A stretch of 64,000 nucleotides of DNA from Phreatobacter oligotrophus (GTDB lineage Bacteria; Pseudomonadota; Alphaproteobacteria; Rhizobiales; Phreatobacteraceae): the NCBI RefSeq assembly GCF_003046185.1, contig NZ_PZZL01000003.1, positions 62,001 through 126,000 on the forward strand. Direction: 5' to 3'. The notes under the pieces were generated by a model that ran no database searches, was not told the origin of the DNA, and saw only the letters and a program-made list of their open reading frames with translations. Shown here piece after piece: positions 62,839 to 64,000 of this stretch (within the stretch, counting starts at the first letter, position 1; the number at the start of each line of letters is the position of its first letter). Both the position numbers and the translations under genes were made by a program.

Positions 62839-63999
62839 TCAGCGCAGGCCGATGCCGCGGGCGATCATGCCGCGGAGGATTTCGCGCGTGCCGCCGCGCA
62901 GCGAGAAGGAGGGCGACATGCCCATCGTGTAGGCCAGCGTCCGCATCAGCTCGCCCGGCGGGTCGCCCTCGGGATCGGCGGCGATGGCGGCAGCCACCGC
63001 CTGCGGGATCATCTGCTCGTAGGTGGTGCCGAGATCCTTCAACAGAGCCGCATGCACCACCGGGCTCTCGCCGGCGGCAAGGCTCGCGGTGACGCTGAGC
63101 GACAGGGCGCGCAGCGAGGCGAGATGGGCGGCAAGGCGCCCGACCAGGATCACGTCGTCGGTGGAGAGCTTCGGCAGGCTCTTGAGGTAGGCGAGCCAGG
63201 TGTCGACCAGCACCATGGAGGAGAGGATACGCTCCGGGCCGGAGCGCTCGAAGGCGAGCTCGGCATTGACCTGCTCCCAGCCGGCGCCCTCTTCGCCGAT
63301 CAGCGCATCGGCCGGCAGGATCACATCGTCGAAGGTCACCTCGGCGAAATGCGCGTCACCTGCCAGATCGCGGATCGGCCGGATGGTGATGGCCTCCTGC
63401 TTCAGCGGGATGATGACCTGGGAGAGACCCTTGTGGCGGTCTTCCGGCACGCCGGAGGTGCGCACCAACGCGATCATGTAGTCGCAGACCGCGGCATTGC
63501 TGGTCCAGATCTTCCGGCCATTGAGGCGGAAGCTGCCATCGGGCTGCCGCTCGGCGCGGGTGCGGACGCTGGCAAGGTCGGAGCCCGAGTTCGGCTCGCT
63601 CATGCCGATGCAGAAGAAGATCTCTCCGGCGCAGATCTTCGGCAGGTAGAACTGCCGCTGCGCCTCGGCGCCATAGCGCAGGATCAGAGGGCCGGACTGG
63701 CGGTCGGTGATCCAGTGGGCGGCCACCGGCGCGCCGGCGGCGAGCAGCTCCTCGGCGATGACGAAGCGCGCGAAGAAGCCACGCTCCGCGCCGCCATAGC
63801 GCTTCGGCAGGCTGAGGCCGAGCCAGCCGCGCTTCGCCAACGCCCGGCTGAAGGCGGGATCGGCGCCGACCCAGGAGCGCGCGCGTTTTTCCGCCGGCAT
63901 GCCGGCGAGCGCCTCGGCGAGGAAGGCCTTGACCTCCGCGCGCAGGCTCTCGTCCTCGGCAGGGATGGTCGCATAGGGCAGCGGCGCGAAGCTCGACAT
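62839..63999 (-). CDS. Acyl-CoA dehydrogenase
   Basis: A 386-residue acyl-CoA dehydrogenase that introduces an alpha-beta double bond using FAD. It has ICAGEIFFCIGMSEPNSGSDLASVRTRAER, split by the SEPxSGSD motif, then LNGRKIWTSNAAVCDYM, and RGGTREILRGMIARGIGL at the end. The MCAD catalytic-Glu position reads GGT instead of EGT. A Glu in ELAFERSGPER lies where IVD/LCAD-type enzymes have their base. The start codon is at the right edge of the window; an upstream extension cannot be excluded. Confidence 0.88.
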   Translation of the reverse strand: MSSFAPLPYATIPAEDESLRAEVKAFLAEALAGMPAEKRARSWVGADPAFSRALAKRGWLGLSLPKRYGGAERGFFARFVIAEELLAAGAPVAAHWITDRQSGPLILRYGAEAQRQFYLPKICAGEIFFCIGMSEPNSGSDLASVRTRAERQPDGSFRLNGRKIWTSNAAVCDYMIALVRTSGVPEDRHKGLSQVIIPLKQEAITIRPIRDLAGDAHFAEVTFDDVILPADALIGEEGAGWEQVNAELAFERSGPERILSSMVLVDTWLAYLKSLPKLSTDDVILVGRLAAHLASLRALSLSVTASLAAGESPVVHAALLKDLGTTYEQMIPQAVAAAIAADPEGDPPGELMRTLAYTMGMSPSFSLRGGTREILRGMIARGIGLR

Positions 64000-64000
64000 G

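Overview
The window is GC-rich, densely coding bacterial chromosome. Its gene orders are typical of the alphaproteobacterial order Hyphomicrobiales (Rhizobiales): chvI-chvG-hprK-EIIA-HPr, cycM/kdsB/pheA, nudC-HIT-ffs-dnaX-ybaB-recR, def-fmt-truA, coaBC-dut, secB/fxsA and hsp20-DUF1150. Three families of GC-rich inverted intergenic repeats also fit this order. I cannot assign a genus. No prophage, transposase, CRISPR array or rRNA was seen, and codon use and GC content look uniform, so this is mostly core chromosome with small accessory clusters.

Layout, left to right. 1-4.5 kb: a truncated ABC solute-binding protein, a P1B-type metal ATPase with an unusual TPCPL motif, a small proline-rich ORF, an MFS transporter and tRNA-Ala(GGC). 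4.8-6.7 kb: a DUF2336 protein, then hsp20-DUF1150 behind a heat-shock-like promoter. 6.8-11.1 kb: ugpBAEC glycerol-3-phosphate importer (minus strand), preceded by three PHO-box-like repeats in 11-bp register. 11.2-13.0 kb: rlmH, rsfS and two small ORFs. 13.1-14.7 kb: VOC / SRPBCC / DUF1579 mini-operon with a palindromic operator over its promoter. 14.7-18.4 kb: BT1-like transporter, small ORF, ETF-beta methyltransferase homologue, secB, fxsA. 18.4-23.2 kb: threonine dehydratase with HMG-CoA lyase, a quinone oxidoreductase, and a divergent DUF418/TetR pair with tandem palindromes between them. 23.2-29.8 kb: hrpB, tRNA-Gly(CCC), pobA, def-fmt-truA. 29.8-37.2 kb: repeat element, amn, AI-2E family permease, secreted alpha/beta hydrolase, coaBC, dut, Rrf2 regulator. 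37.2-43.7 kb: aminotransferase, methyltransferase, YqhA, then HPr, EIIA, HprK and ChvG/ChvI on the minus strand, linking envelope/acid sensing to the PTS-Ntr phosphorelay. 43.8-50.5 kb: hydrolase, cycM, kdsB, pheA, GNAT, LysR, repeat element, nudC, HIT protein. 50.5-54.1 kb: SRP RNA, dnaX, ybaB, cupin, recR. 54.1-56.9 kb: two stacked repeat elements, uxaC, aldose epimerase. 56.8-61.8 kb: TonB-dependent haem-type receptor, a shortened HmuS-like protein and a fused SbmA/Rv1819c-type ABC transporter. 61.9-64.0 kb: two adjacent acyl-CoA dehydrogenases.

The most interesting candidate is the 56.8-61.8 kb cluster. It looks like an iron/haem uptake locus in which the usual HmuTUV importer is replaced by an exporter-fold ABC protein of the ABC_membrane_2 family. 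Its promoter carries an iron-responsive-operator-like TGA-N9-TCA. Several cis elements (PHO boxes, tandem TetR-type palindromes, an ArsR-like operator, a palindrome abutting the EIIA ribosome-binding site) were read directly from the sequence and can be tested.
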